Assembly (NCBI GenBank): GCA_025058595.1
Contig: JANXEK010000004.1
Location: 18,216 to 82,215, forward strand
DNA length: 64,000 nucleotides
Direction: 5' to 3'
DNA from: Candidatus Bathyarchaeota archaeon
GTDB taxonomy: Archaea > Thermoproteota > CALKCG01 > B24 > DRYS01
A program made the translations under genes and the position numbers. Below are positions 16,738 through 25,393 of this stretch, in pieces. The stretch's first letter is position 1. Each line of letters starts with the position of its first letter. The notes beneath the pieces are model-generated. The model was not told the origin of the DNA. It saw only the letters and a program-made list of their open reading frames with translations, and made no database searches.

Positions 16738-18173
16738 TGTGCTTCAAGGTTAAAGTTAGGGGTATATATGCTACAGCGTTAACTAAACTACTGTTAGACG
16801 TCGGTTTCACCATAGTGGATCCAAGCTTAGAGGTTAAGAGGAGACTGAACCTAGAGGATTCTTTATACGAGGAGCCTGATGTATATGTTACGCAGGATGA
16901 TAGGGACCCTAGTAGGATAATAGTCGAAGGCGCTAGCGAAGCCTGTAAAGCTTTGATAGATATTCTGAGACGTGAAGTGCCGTGTATAGCTGTTTTCGAA
17001 TCTAAGTTCAACCCATATTCTATATACCTAGCTACAGTTGTAGCCGGGGTAGATGAAGGTATACTAGTCGATATAGGCGGAGTCTATGGCCTCCTCGTGG
17101 GAGCTAGCAGAACCTACTCTATAGGTGAGAGGATTCTCGTTCAGGTTCAGGCTCCATGCTGGAGCGGTATACCTAAGCTTTCAGATAACATAGTGCTCAG
17201 AGGGAGATTTACCAAGATATCGCAGGGGTTCGGCGTAGAATTCGATCCTAGGATAAGAAGCGAAGAGGTGAAGATGGATTTAGCTAGACTTGTAGAGAGA
17301 ATCGGGTTGAAAGGATTCAAGGTATACTTCTCAGCCTACTCTACAAGTAGACCGATAACCGATATAGCTACAGATCTCTCGGATATCCTATCGAAGTATC
17401 TACGTATATCTAGAGAGCTGAACGAGGGTAACGCTCCTCGTATCGTAGAGCAGGGTGTTAAAGCTTTCCTAGTAGAATTTACGGGTATATCTAAAGCTAA
17501 GCTTGATGAGATACGTAGCTCTACAACTCCTACCGTCGAAGGCCATCATAGCTTTAAATGTTGTGAAGACCTCGGGAAGATAGTCGATTTCTCCGAATAC
17601 CTGATCGCTAGAGGCTTCGATAGAAAGACGTTAAGCGATATACTTAGAGGATATGTTCATCGATCGATAGAGTTGGGATCTAGAGTAGACCTCATACATG
17701 CAACCCTTACAGGCAGGGTTCTGAAGCTTAAACCTGGTATGGTGAAGTTTTTCGATGGTAGATCGATGATAGTTAAACGTGTATTCACAGGTAAAGGTAT
17801 GTATGACGGGCTTAATATCCCGATATCCTCGGGGGATGTATGCTATACGGTTATCGAGGATGGATCATGGTTTCTGAGACATATATACCTGTCCCAGGAT
17901 GGATTGAAAGGTGAGTATATCAACGTAAATACCCCACCTGAAATCCTTCCAGGTAGAGTTAGGTATCTAGATCTAGCCGTAGACGTGGTGAAGACATCTG
18001 ACGGTGATGTTAGGATAGTGGATCTAGAGGAGCTTGAAAGATTCCTAAGCGAAGGCGTCATAGGTAGAGATCTATACGAGCTTGCCATAGCTAAAGCCAG
18101 AGAAGCTGAGGATGGATTAAAAAGCGGGTGGAAATCTGCAGATGAGATCCTAAGATATATAGAGTTTATTTAG
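16737..18173 (+). CDS. FAU-1-type RNA-binding protein / RNase E-G-like (DUF402 C-terminus)
   Basis: 478 residues. The N-terminal half shows an S1-like beta-barrel (EGILVDIGGVYGLLVGASRTYSIGERILVQV), and the C-terminus is a DUF402 domain (GSWFLRHIYLS ... GRVRYLDLAVDV). This order matches the archaeal FAU-1 family, first described from Pyrococcus as binding AU-rich RNA and later linked to rRNA processing. It starts at ATG 16737 inside the UPF0147 stop region, so the two genes form an operon. Its 3' end overlaps the opposing cupin gene. Confidence 0.85.
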   Translation: MCFKVKVRGIYATALTKLLLDVGFTIVDPSLEVKRRLNLEDSLYEEPDVYVTQDDRDPSRIIVEGASEACKALIDILRREVPCIAVFESKFNPYSIYLATVVAGVDEGILVDIGGVYGLLVGASRTYSIGERILVQVQAPCWSGIPKLSDNIVLRGRFTKISQGFGVEFDPRIRSEEVKMDLARLVERIGLKGFKVYFSAYSTSRPITDIATDLSDILSKYLRISRELNEGNAPRIVEQGVKAFLVEFTGISKAKLDEIRSSTTPTVEGHHSFKCCEDLGKIVDFSEYLIARGFDRKTLSDILRGYVHRSIELGSRVDLIHATLTGRVLKLKPGMVKFFDGRSMIVKRVFTGKGMYDGLNIPISSGDVCYTVIEDGSWFLRHIYLSQDGLKGEYINVNTPPEILPGRVRYLDLAVDVVKTSDGDVRIVDLEELERFLSEGVIGRDLYELAIAKAREAEDGLKSGWKSADEILRYIEFI

Positions 18174-18476
18174 ATCTGAGTTGTAGCCGCCTGTATAGAC
18201 TTTAAAAGATATTATCCTTAAGCTCGATATAGCTTCCACGTTATGGGTAACCCCCGGCGGTATATATACTATATCGCCTCTAGAGATCGTTAACTCTTCA
18301 TCCCCGATCCTAACCTTAGCCTCCCCCTCAACTACATAGTATACTTCTTCGTATGATTCATGCGTGTGTAGAGCAGCCTTCTCACCTACCTTCATGATAG
18401 TATCCCACAGTCCAACTATCCTTCTAGCTATAGGCTTCAATAATACACCATGCTCACCCATCTTACCTACATACAT
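18150..18476 (-). CDS. Small cupin-domain protein
   Basis: A 108-residue single-domain cupin. The metal-binding motif 1, HTHESYEEVYYVVEGEA, has its two His and Glu, and motif 2, YIPPGVTHNVEA, has the second His. The role could be enzymatic or ligand binding and cannot be told from sequence. The last 24 bases overlap the opposing FAU-1 gene. Confidence 0.85.
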   Translation of the reverse strand: MYVGKMGEHGVLLKPIARRIVGLWDTIMKVGEKAALHTHESYEEVYYVVEGEAKVRIGDEELTISRGDIVYIPPGVTHNVEAISSLRIISFKVYTGGYNSDLNKLYIS

Positions 18477-18674
18477 ACCTACACTCTGCTAGACCTCACA
18501 CCAATCTTTACTATTTATCTCACCGACAGTACAAACTTGATATAGCTCCTACCGGACACTTATTATCCAACATTGAAGATTACATTCAGCTACCTCTCTC
18601 AGACGTAGTTTCAAGGTTAATACCTAGATCTATGCTCTATTAATCCCCAGCGATACTAGGATCTAGATAGAGGT

Positions 18675-19379
18675 TTATCCCTTCTTTAAAACAACTTTAT
18701 CAGGATACCCTACTATCAATAGATCCGCATACCCTGAAAACAAGCCCGTCTCTATAATCCCAGGTATAGATTTAAGCTTCCTATTAAGCTCCCTAGGATC
18801 ATCCACCCCTCCATCTACATATAGATCTACGAGTACCCCACCGATATCCGATAGTAGAGGACCAAACTTACCCCTACTCGCTACACGTGCCTCAGATCTA
18901 AACCCCATAGATTTAAGCCTCCTACAAGTCATGGATACGGCTTGAGGAATAACATCTAACGGTATCGGTCCCTTTAAACCGAGTCTATCCACCAGCTTAC
19001 CATAATCCACCACGAATATACGCCTAGAAGAATTGTATGCTAAAATCTTCTCGAGCGTAAGACATCCCCCTCCACCCTTCACCATATCCAGATTCGGATC
19101 GACCTCATCGGCGCTATCCACATATATATCCACCTGATCTAAGGATTCAAGCGATAAAACCTTAAACCCGTAACTAGATAATTTGAGTGAAGTACCTACA
19201 GACGAGCATACAAACGATGAATCCTTGAAGCTTAGATTCGCTATACGATCTATGAGGAGCGATATAGTAAAGCCGGAACCTAACCCTATGATCCTAGGCT
19301 CCTCGGATTCTATAAGCTTCAAAGCTTCATCTACAGCTTTAAGTCTAGCTCTAATTATATCATCTTGAGAAGACGGCAG
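18675..19379 (-). CDS. rpiA: Ribose-5-phosphate isomerase A, probable CTG start
   Basis: Interconverts ribose-5-P and ribulose-5-P, supplying nucleotide precursors in archaea. Marks: GLGSGFTISLLID near the N-terminus, YVDSADEVDPNLDMVKGGGGCLT (active-site DxDE and KGGG) and VDLYVDGG. The track begins at TTG 19322, which lacks a Shine-Dalgarno and omits the helix IIRARLKAVDEALKLI that homologues have. That helix is in frame upstream, bounded by a TGA; the only plausible initiator is CTG 19379, six bases after a perfect GGGGTGAT. This gives 234 residues, the family length. The TTG remains the conservative choice. Confidence 0.9.
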   Translation of the reverse strand: MPSSQDDIIRARLKAVDEALKLIESEEPRIIGLGSGFTISLLIDRIANLSFKDSSFVCSSVGTSLKLSSYGFKVLSLESLDQVDIYVDSADEVDPNLDMVKGGGGCLTLEKILAYNSSRRIFVVDYGKLVDRLGLKGPIPLDVIPQAVSMTCRRLKSMGFRSEARVASRGKFGPLLSDIGGVLVDLYVDGGVDDPRELNRKLKSIPGIIETGLFSGYADLLIVGYPDKVVLKKG

Positions 19380-19384
19380 AGGTA

Positions 19385-19392
19385 ATCACCCC
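19385..19392 (-). promoter_or_regulatory. Strong Shine-Dalgarno that points to a CTG start for rpiA
   Basis: GGGGTGAT on the minus strand is an extended match to the archaeal anti-SD. The next codon at proper spacing in the RpiA frame is CTG (19379); no ATG, GTG or TTG lies between the upstream TGA and TTG 19322. Confidence 0.55.
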
Positions 19393-19440
19393 TAAGAGTA
19401 AGGGTAAAAATAGTGGGGTTACGTGTATCGTCCACCTAGT

Positions 19441-19851
19441 TTAACCTGTAACCGTAACTGTAGTTGTGAACTCTCCCTTATCGGTAATCAACCTTATCGT
19501 TAACCTAACGGATTGACCTGCTGCTATACTACCCCTAGCAAGGCTTACATCGAGCTGTCTGGATGCACCTGGATCTAGTAATGCACCCACCGCAGCTGTT
19601 CCTTCTATACCTGTATCAGATATCCTTATCTCCCTTACCCTAATCCTCACCTCTCCATTATTAGCTACTGTCAACCTTATGATGTTTCCTCCTACTACAC
19701 CTGCACTTGTTACGGTTGCGCTCGCTCTACCGGCTGGTGCTCCGATAGGTATCTTCGAGAATACAACCCAAGACATTAAGGCTACGAAGAGTACGAGATC
19801 GACGAGAGCTATTATAGCACCTTTACCTATAGCTTTCCTACCACTCCTCAA
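19441..19851 (-). CDS. Pilin/archaellin-like secreted protein with one N-terminal membrane segment
   Basis: 136 residues: a basic N-terminus (MRSGRKAIGKG), a 20-residue hydrophobic stretch (AIIALVDLVLFVALMSWVVF), then a Gly/Thr/Val-rich beta domain with repeated RLTV segments. The KG-A boundary ahead of the hydrophobic helix resembles a class III (PibD-cleaved) prepilin signal, so it may be an extracellular filament subunit or membrane-anchored cell-surface protein. No archaellum or pilus assembly genes adjoin. The family was not recognised beyond this architecture. Confidence 0.6.
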   Translation of the reverse strand: MRSGRKAIGKGAIIALVDLVLFVALMSWVVFSKIPIGAPAGRASATVTSAGVVGGNIIRLTVANNGEVRIRVREIRISDTGIEGTAAVGALLDPGASRQLDVSLARGSIAAGQSVRLTIRLITDKGEFTTTVTVTG

Positions 19852-19994
19852 ATCCTTCTACACCCTGAAAATATAGAGGGTTTAGTTTGAAATATAAGGC
19901 TTACGCTACCTTCATACCACTCGTTAATTTCCGCTTCTATACACTACTTTTATCTAACCCTCTCTTAGATACATTTTAAGGGTAGTTTCCAGAG

Positions 19995-21524
19995 TTGAAG
20001 CAGATAAATTCTAAGAAAGATAAAAGCGTAGAAGTTAGGAAGAATATCTACCTAGCTTTAGAGCTATTCGTAACATCTATAATCGTATGCATATACGTAT
20101 ATACTAGATTGTACAATCTAGGGGTTAAATACTCCTACGATTACGATGAAGGCGTATATTTACAGACCGCTAAACAAATGTTGAACGGCTATAAGCTCTA
20201 CGAGCAGGTATTCCTATCGCAGCCTCCCATCCTTATATACCTCGTATCCGCATCCATGAACTTCCTAGGTGAGAATCTATATGCAGGTAGACTGCCGATA
20301 GCTCTAACATCCATCCTAACCGGTGTATCGCTATACCTAGCCGCTAGAAAAATATGTAATCCCACCGCTGCTATAGTAGGTTTAGCCATATTAACGGTCG
20401 ATAGAGTTTTCCTTCATTACTCCAGAGCGGTCGAGGGTGAGGTTCCATGTATAGCTTTCGCTATGCTAGCATACCTGTTCATCGTCGAGTATATTCGTAG
20501 GGATAGATTCATCTACAGCTTCGTATCAGGTCTATCATCTTCTTTCGCTATATTATCGAAGTTTCTAGCCGCACCTATACTCCCAGCTATACTACCAGTA
20601 TTCTTCACTAGGGTTGGATCTACAGGCTTCAGGAGTGATGTAGGAGGATCTAATCGTAGGTTGAAGGGGTTTATAGCCTTCGTAATCGGTGCATCGATAC
20701 CGTTAGCCCTACTCCTACTATACGATCCTGTAGATTTATACGATCAGCTATACATGTATCATAGGAGTAAACCCATCGGAGGCACCGCTGTAGAGAAGCT
20801 CATACAGTTATATGGATACATATCTGAGAATCCGGCAGCTCTAATCCTTGGATCGATAGGTCTGATTGTAGCGTTCATATCCCTAGATATCGGTTATCTA
20901 GTAGCCTCCCTAAGCCTCCTAGTATCGATATCTATGTTAGTGTTCCTCCCACAACCCCTATGGTACCATCATGTAGCGGTTTTATCGCCTCAGCTATCGC
21001 TTCTATCAGGTTTAGCCATAGGATACCTTACAAAGATCTTCATGAAGCTTCATACTAGGCTATCTAAGGGCAAGAGTAGATCCAGGTATACCGCTATAAT
21101 CCTACTACTGTTCACAGCTCTATCTACATTATCGCTATACGCCTCATCTATAGCTCTATCTGCTCCCTATATCTCGAACATAGTGTTTAAAGGTGGCGAT
21201 GAGCTTGAGTATAGGATAGCAGGATTCATACGTAACATAACATCCCCAGATGAATGGATAATCTCAGATGATCAAGCTATGATATTCGTAGCAGGTAGGA
21301 ATGTACCTCCGGAGCTTTGCGATACCTCTTTCATGCGTATATCCAGCGGATATCTAGTGGATGAAGAGGTTATATATCTAGCTGAAGCTTACAAAGTTAA
21401 AATCGTAGTATTCTGGACTGGTAGGCTTATACAGCTTAAACGTTTCGTAGAATATATCGAAGCGAACTATCAGCTTGTAGGCGTATACGATAGCGGTAGA
21501 CGCATATATCTAAGGAGGGATTAA
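19995..21524 (+). CDS. GT39/ArnT-like membrane glycosyltransferase
   Basis: 509 residues with about 10-12 membrane segments. The first extracellular loop has YDEGVYLQTAKQML, the D-E pair that marks GT-C (PMT/ArnT-type) enzymes using lipid-phosphate sugars, then FLSQPPILIYL and a long polytopic body ending in a soluble C-terminal domain. It converges, with a 4-bp overlap, on a dolichyl-phosphate mannose synthase-like gene that could make its donor. The TTG 19995 start lacks a clear Shine-Dalgarno. Acceptor unknown. Confidence 0.8.
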   Translation: MKQINSKKDKSVEVRKNIYLALELFVTSIIVCIYVYTRLYNLGVKYSYDYDEGVYLQTAKQMLNGYKLYEQVFLSQPPILIYLVSASMNFLGENLYAGRLPIALTSILTGVSLYLAARKICNPTAAIVGLAILTVDRVFLHYSRAVEGEVPCIAFAMLAYLFIVEYIRRDRFIYSFVSGLSSSFAILSKFLAAPILPAILPVFFTRVGSTGFRSDVGGSNRRLKGFIAFVIGASIPLALLLLYDPVDLYDQLYMYHRSKPIGGTAVEKLIQLYGYISENPAALILGSIGLIVAFISLDIGYLVASLSLLVSISMLVFLPQPLWYHHVAVLSPQLSLLSGLAIGYLTKIFMKLHTRLSKGKSRSRYTAIILLLFTALSTLSLYASSIALSAPYISNIVFKGGDELEYRIAGFIRNITSPDEWIISDDQAMIFVAGRNVPPELCDTSFMRISSGYLVDEEVIYLAEAYKVKIVVFWTGRLIQLKRFVEYIEANYQLVGVYDSGRRIYLRRD

Positions 21525-22567
21525 CCCCAGACAACCGTTTCGCTTAAAGTATAGTTCGCTACGAACCCTAGAAGTATACCTACGATACTAGCCGTTACAG
21601 GATCTATGCCTATATATGTTAGCCCTAGTAGTATGGAGTAGTTTATCGTGGCACCGATAGCTACAGCCCCATGATACTTGATCATCCTCGTAGCCATACT
21701 ATGCCTAGATCTTCTAGAGTTGAATGTCCATAGATCGTTAGCTACGAAGTTCGCTAGTATAGATGCCTCTATAGCTATCAATCCAGAAATCCATACTGGT
21801 AGATATCTTACGAGTAATACTAGCATCGATAGATTGACTATGATACCTATAACACCTATGAAAGCAAACTTAAACATCCTATAACCTGATAACCTTAAGA
21901 TATGACCGATATACCTAGCCCACTCCACCAATCCTAGCTTACTCTCTCCTCGATATCTAGGTTGAAATCTATATGGAAGCTCGTATATCTTCGCATCCCT
22001 AGTTTTAGCTATTATCTCGACTAGTATCTTACAGCTTCTAGGTTCGAGATTCACTCCCTCTAAAATGCTCCTCCTGAATAGGAAGAATCCTGAAAGCGGG
22101 TCTCTAAGCTTCCTCACCCTAGGTATAGCTATCCTAGCCATTAAGGTTGCCGTTAGAGATATCATCCTCCTCGCTATACTCCATCCACCTACGCTTCCCC
22201 CTCTAACATACCTACTAGCGACTACTATATCGTATCCATCTTCAGCTTTAGCTAGCATACTAGGGATAAGCTCTGGCGGATGCTGCATATCTGCATCCAT
22301 AACGACTATATAGCTTCCATAAGCCTTCGATACGCCTTCGACTATAGCTGAGGCTAACCCTTTAACGCCAACCCTCCTCACAACCTTCACGTTCTTATAC
22401 CATTTACCATACTCTTCAGCTATATCCGCAGTCCCATCTGGACTATCATCATCTACGATTATGACTTCATGATCTATAGATTCGAGTGTATCCCTAAGCC
22501 TTATGAGTAGTAAGCCTACATTCTCAGCCTCCATATACGTCGGTATTACGACGGATAATTTAACCAT
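21521..22567 (-). CDS. Dolichyl-phosphate mannose synthase-like GT2 fused to GtrA-type membrane domain
   Basis: 348 residues. The N-terminal GT2 domain has VVIPTYMEAENVG, IIVDDDSPDGTAD and VMDADMQHPPEL (the DxD metal site) and the DPLSGFFLFRR segment of DPM1-type enzymes. From residue ~225 on there are four hydrophobic helices with the GtrA pattern (FAFIGVIGIIVNLSML ... FVANDLWTFN). Such fusions transfer sugar from a nucleotide donor to a polyprenyl phosphate and may flip it; this probably feeds the neighbouring GT39 enzyme. Confidence 0.88.
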   Translation of the reverse strand: MVKLSVVIPTYMEAENVGLLLIRLRDTLESIDHEVIIVDDDSPDGTADIAEEYGKWYKNVKVVRRVGVKGLASAIVEGVSKAYGSYIVVMDADMQHPPELIPSMLAKAEDGYDIVVASRYVRGGSVGGWSIARRMISLTATLMARIAIPRVRKLRDPLSGFFLFRRSILEGVNLEPRSCKILVEIIAKTRDAKIYELPYRFQPRYRGESKLGLVEWARYIGHILRLSGYRMFKFAFIGVIGIIVNLSMLVLLVRYLPVWISGLIAIEASILANFVANDLWTFNSRRSRHSMATRMIKYHGAVAIGATINYSILLGLTYIGIDPVTASIVGILLGFVANYTLSETVVWG

Positions 22568-22737
22568 GAAACTTCACCTACTATTAGAGTTATGATCTAG
22601 CCTGGATTTCTCGTCTCTTAGCAATAGCGTTTAGGAGAGATATATCGTTACCGTTTCCCTAAACTTCGATCCAGGATTCTAGGAAAGATTTAATTCGTTA
22701 ACCCTGGATGGAAGATAGTCGTGGAGGGTGTTTAGAC

Positions 22738-23805
22738 GTGAAGTTTAAGGATAGAATCTTATACGCTTTAGAACGTAGGGAGGATAAACTCGATCATATA
22801 CCTATACATGATAGCCCGTGGAATGCTACTATTGATAGATGGAGGAGGGAGGGTATGCCTTCATGGATATCTCCATCAGACTATTTCGGATACCATATAG
22901 CTGTATTCAGCCCTGATTTAAGCCCTCAGCTTCCGATCGAAGTAGTCTACGAAGACGAGGAATATATAGTCGAGAGAGATTCCTATGGAGCTATACGTAG
23001 GAATCATAGGGATTATAGTACAACCCCAGAGCTTATAGATTGGCCTTGTAAATCTAGGGATGATTGGGAGAAACTTAAAGTTAGGTTGAAGCCTAGCGAG
23101 AGGAGGGTTGACTGGGTTTCAGCTTTACGTGAGTATCATAGAGCTGTTAGTCGTGGACGGTTCATAATGTATGGTGCATCCGTGGGTTTCGATGAAATAC
23201 AGCACTACGTTAGGAGTGATCATTTACTGAAAGCCATTATAAGGGATCCAAGTTGGGTTGTAGACATGTATAGGACTAGCGCTAAGCTCGTCATGGATAT
23301 GTGCGATATAATGTTGAAGGGTGGGTTCAGGTTCGATGGGGCATTCCTATACTGCGATCTAGGATATAGAACCGGGCTATTCTTCTCACCTAGACACTTC
23401 GAAGAGCAGCTTCACCCGGTATTCAAAGAGCTCTGCAGCTTCTTCAAATCTAGGGGTATGTATGTATTCCTACATTCATGCGGTAAGGTTAAGGATCTGA
23501 TACCATACTTCATAGAGGAAGGTATAGATGTGCTTCAACCTTTAGAAGTTAAAGCAGGTATGGATCTCATAGAGCTTAAGGAGAGGTATGGCGATAGGAT
23601 AGCCTTCATGGGAGGTATAGACGTTAGGCTCATGGCTCTAAGTGATCTTAAACCTCTAGAGGAGGAGATGAAGCGTAAGATAACGGTAGCTAAGCAGGGT
23701 GGAGGCTACATATACCATTCAGACCATTCTGTACCTAAAAACGTAAGCTTCGAAAACTATAGAAAGGTTATAGAGTTCGCTCTAAAATACGGATCGTACG
23801 GCTAG
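22738..23805 (+). CDS. Uroporphyrinogen-decarboxylase-like corrinoid methyltransferase (MtaA/CmuA group)
   Basis: 355 residues of UroD fold. FLHSCGKVKDLIPYFIEEGID carries the His-x-Cys zinc site of methylcobamide:CoM-type methyltransferases rather than the arginine pattern of true HemE, so a methyltransferase is more likely than heme synthesis. The track starts at ATG 22708; I choose GTG 22738, which has GGAGGGTG seven bases upstream and begins MKFKDRILYALERR, the usual family opening. No corrinoid protein gene is adjacent, so the substrate is open. Confidence 0.78.
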   Translation: MKFKDRILYALERREDKLDHIPIHDSPWNATIDRWRREGMPSWISPSDYFGYHIAVFSPDLSPQLPIEVVYEDEEYIVERDSYGAIRRNHRDYSTTPELIDWPCKSRDDWEKLKVRLKPSERRVDWVSALREYHRAVSRGRFIMYGASVGFDEIQHYVRSDHLLKAIIRDPSWVVDMYRTSAKLVMDMCDIMLKGGFRFDGAFLYCDLGYRTGLFFSPRHFEEQLHPVFKELCSFFKSRGMYVFLHSCGKVKDLIPYFIEEGIDVLQPLEVKAGMDLIELKERYGDRIAFMGGIDVRLMALSDLKPLEEEMKRKITVAKQGGGYIYHSDHSVPKNVSFENYRKVIEFALKYGSYG

Positions 23806-23812
23806 ATAACCC

Positions 23813-25309
23813 TTAGACGTTCGATATAATCGAATCTACGATCTCCCTAAGCTTACGCTCAGCTTCCTCAAGCCTAAGCTTAAATCCCTCCAATATTTTA
23901 TAGGCTTCAGAGATCCTCCTATATCTATCAGAAATCATACGTCGAACTTCCATAGGGCTTGGACCGCCGATAGTACACCTAGCCTCCACAACCCTGATAG
24001 GATCTAAAGCCGATCTAACGATTTCATCTGGTATACCGAGCGGCCTACCATATACCCTTATAGATACATCGTCTAGAAGTTTAGAATCTACGGATGATGG
24101 ATCCAACCCCCTAGATATAGCTTCGGCTACAAGCGCCGCCGTTATTGTATGCGCGGTTCTGAAGGGCAGTTTAGCAACCCTTACAAGCGTATCGGCTAGC
24201 TCCGTAGCTGTCGAGAAATCGTAGACACTCCTCCTGAGCCTATCAAGGTTGAATTTAGCCGTAGCTAAGGCTCCGGAGATTATACGTATAGATGAGTCTA
24301 CAGCATCTATAGAATCCCATATATGCGGTGTTAGATCCTGGAAATCCCTATTATAGCTGTATGGTAAAGCTTTAACTATGGTGAGAGCTGCTAATAGGTT
24401 ACCATAAACTCTACCAGTCTTACTTCTAACAAGCTCTACGCTATCCGGATTCTTCTTCTGAGGCATTATACTACTAGTCGATGCGTATCCTTCATCTAGG
24501 TCTATATAACCGAACTCTGATGTAGACCATAGGATGATCTCCTCGGCTAGACGGCTAAGGTTACATACGATTATAGCTAGATCCGCGAGAGTTTCGATAG
24601 CGAAATCCCTAGAAGCTACTGCATCCATACTATTCTCTACTAATCCATCGAATCCTAGAAGCTCAGCGGTTCTAACCCTATCCAGCGGGAAGCCTGATCC
24701 AGCTAGAGCTGCAGCTCCTAGAGGCGACATGTTAACGCGTCTGTAGGTCGATATCAAACGCTCTAAATCCCTAAAGAATACATCGAAGTATGCTATTAGA
24801 TGGTGGGCTAGGGTTACCGGTTGAGCATGCTGTGTATGAGTATAACCTGGGGATAGAGAGTATACGTTCGCATCGGCTATGGATAGTATAACCTTCATAA
24901 GATCCATCAGGGATGAAGCCACCATGAGTATATTTTTCCTCAAAGCTATACGTATACAGGTAGCAACCTCGTCGTTTCTAGATCTACCTGTATGCATCCT
25001 ACCACCGATCTCCTCGCCTATAGCCTTTATCACAGCTGTCTCGATAGCTACATGTATATCCTCCATACCGGTATCCCTAGCTACGCTATCGTAACCTTCA
25101 CGCTCTATAACCTTCAAAACCGATAGTATCCTAGAAGCATGATCCAAAGGTATTATACCCTTCTCAGCTAGCATGACGACGTGAGCGTAATCTACCATTA
25201 TATCGGCTTCGAATATCCTCCTATCAGCTTTAATCGACGATGTGAAATCAGCTACCTCCTTAGGTCTAACCTTCTTGAAACGCCCCCTTCTAAGTATATC
25301 CTCCTCCAT
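23813..25309 (-). CDS. argH: Argininosuccinate lyase
   Basis: Last step of arginine biosynthesis: argininosuccinate to arginine and fumarate. 498 residues with HTGRSRNDEVAT near residue 105, HTQHAQPVTLAHH near 160 and the flexible signature loop SSIMPQKKNPDSVE near 280. Slightly long at the C-terminus owing to a helical tail. The adjacent genes are not arginine genes; it stands alone between two convergent/divergent units. Confidence 0.96.
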   Translation of the reverse strand: MEEDILRRGRFKKVRPKEVADFTSSIKADRRIFEADIMVDYAHVVMLAEKGIIPLDHASRILSVLKVIEREGYDSVARDTGMEDIHVAIETAVIKAIGEEIGGRMHTGRSRNDEVATCIRIALRKNILMVASSLMDLMKVILSIADANVYSLSPGYTHTQHAQPVTLAHHLIAYFDVFFRDLERLISTYRRVNMSPLGAAALAGSGFPLDRVRTAELLGFDGLVENSMDAVASRDFAIETLADLAIIVCNLSRLAEEIILWSTSEFGYIDLDEGYASTSSIMPQKKNPDSVELVRSKTGRVYGNLLAALTIVKALPYSYNRDFQDLTPHIWDSIDAVDSSIRIISGALATAKFNLDRLRRSVYDFSTATELADTLVRVAKLPFRTAHTITAALVAEAISRGLDPSSVDSKLLDDVSIRVYGRPLGIPDEIVRSALDPIRVVEARCTIGGPSPMEVRRMISDRYRRISEAYKILEGFKLRLEEAERKLREIVDSIISNV

Positions 25310-25393
25310 ATCGATCCCAGCGTTTAAACCGTATACGAGAAACTTAAATATTCACCCACCAGATAACTCCCTCACGTCTAAGGTGTATACGAT

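Noticed and set aside
18480-18670. Open frame with a protein-like end (VVSRLIPRSMLY) in the rpiA-cupin gap
   Set aside because: It lacks a start, a Shine-Dalgarno and any recognised motif, and its 5' part is antisense to the cupin start.
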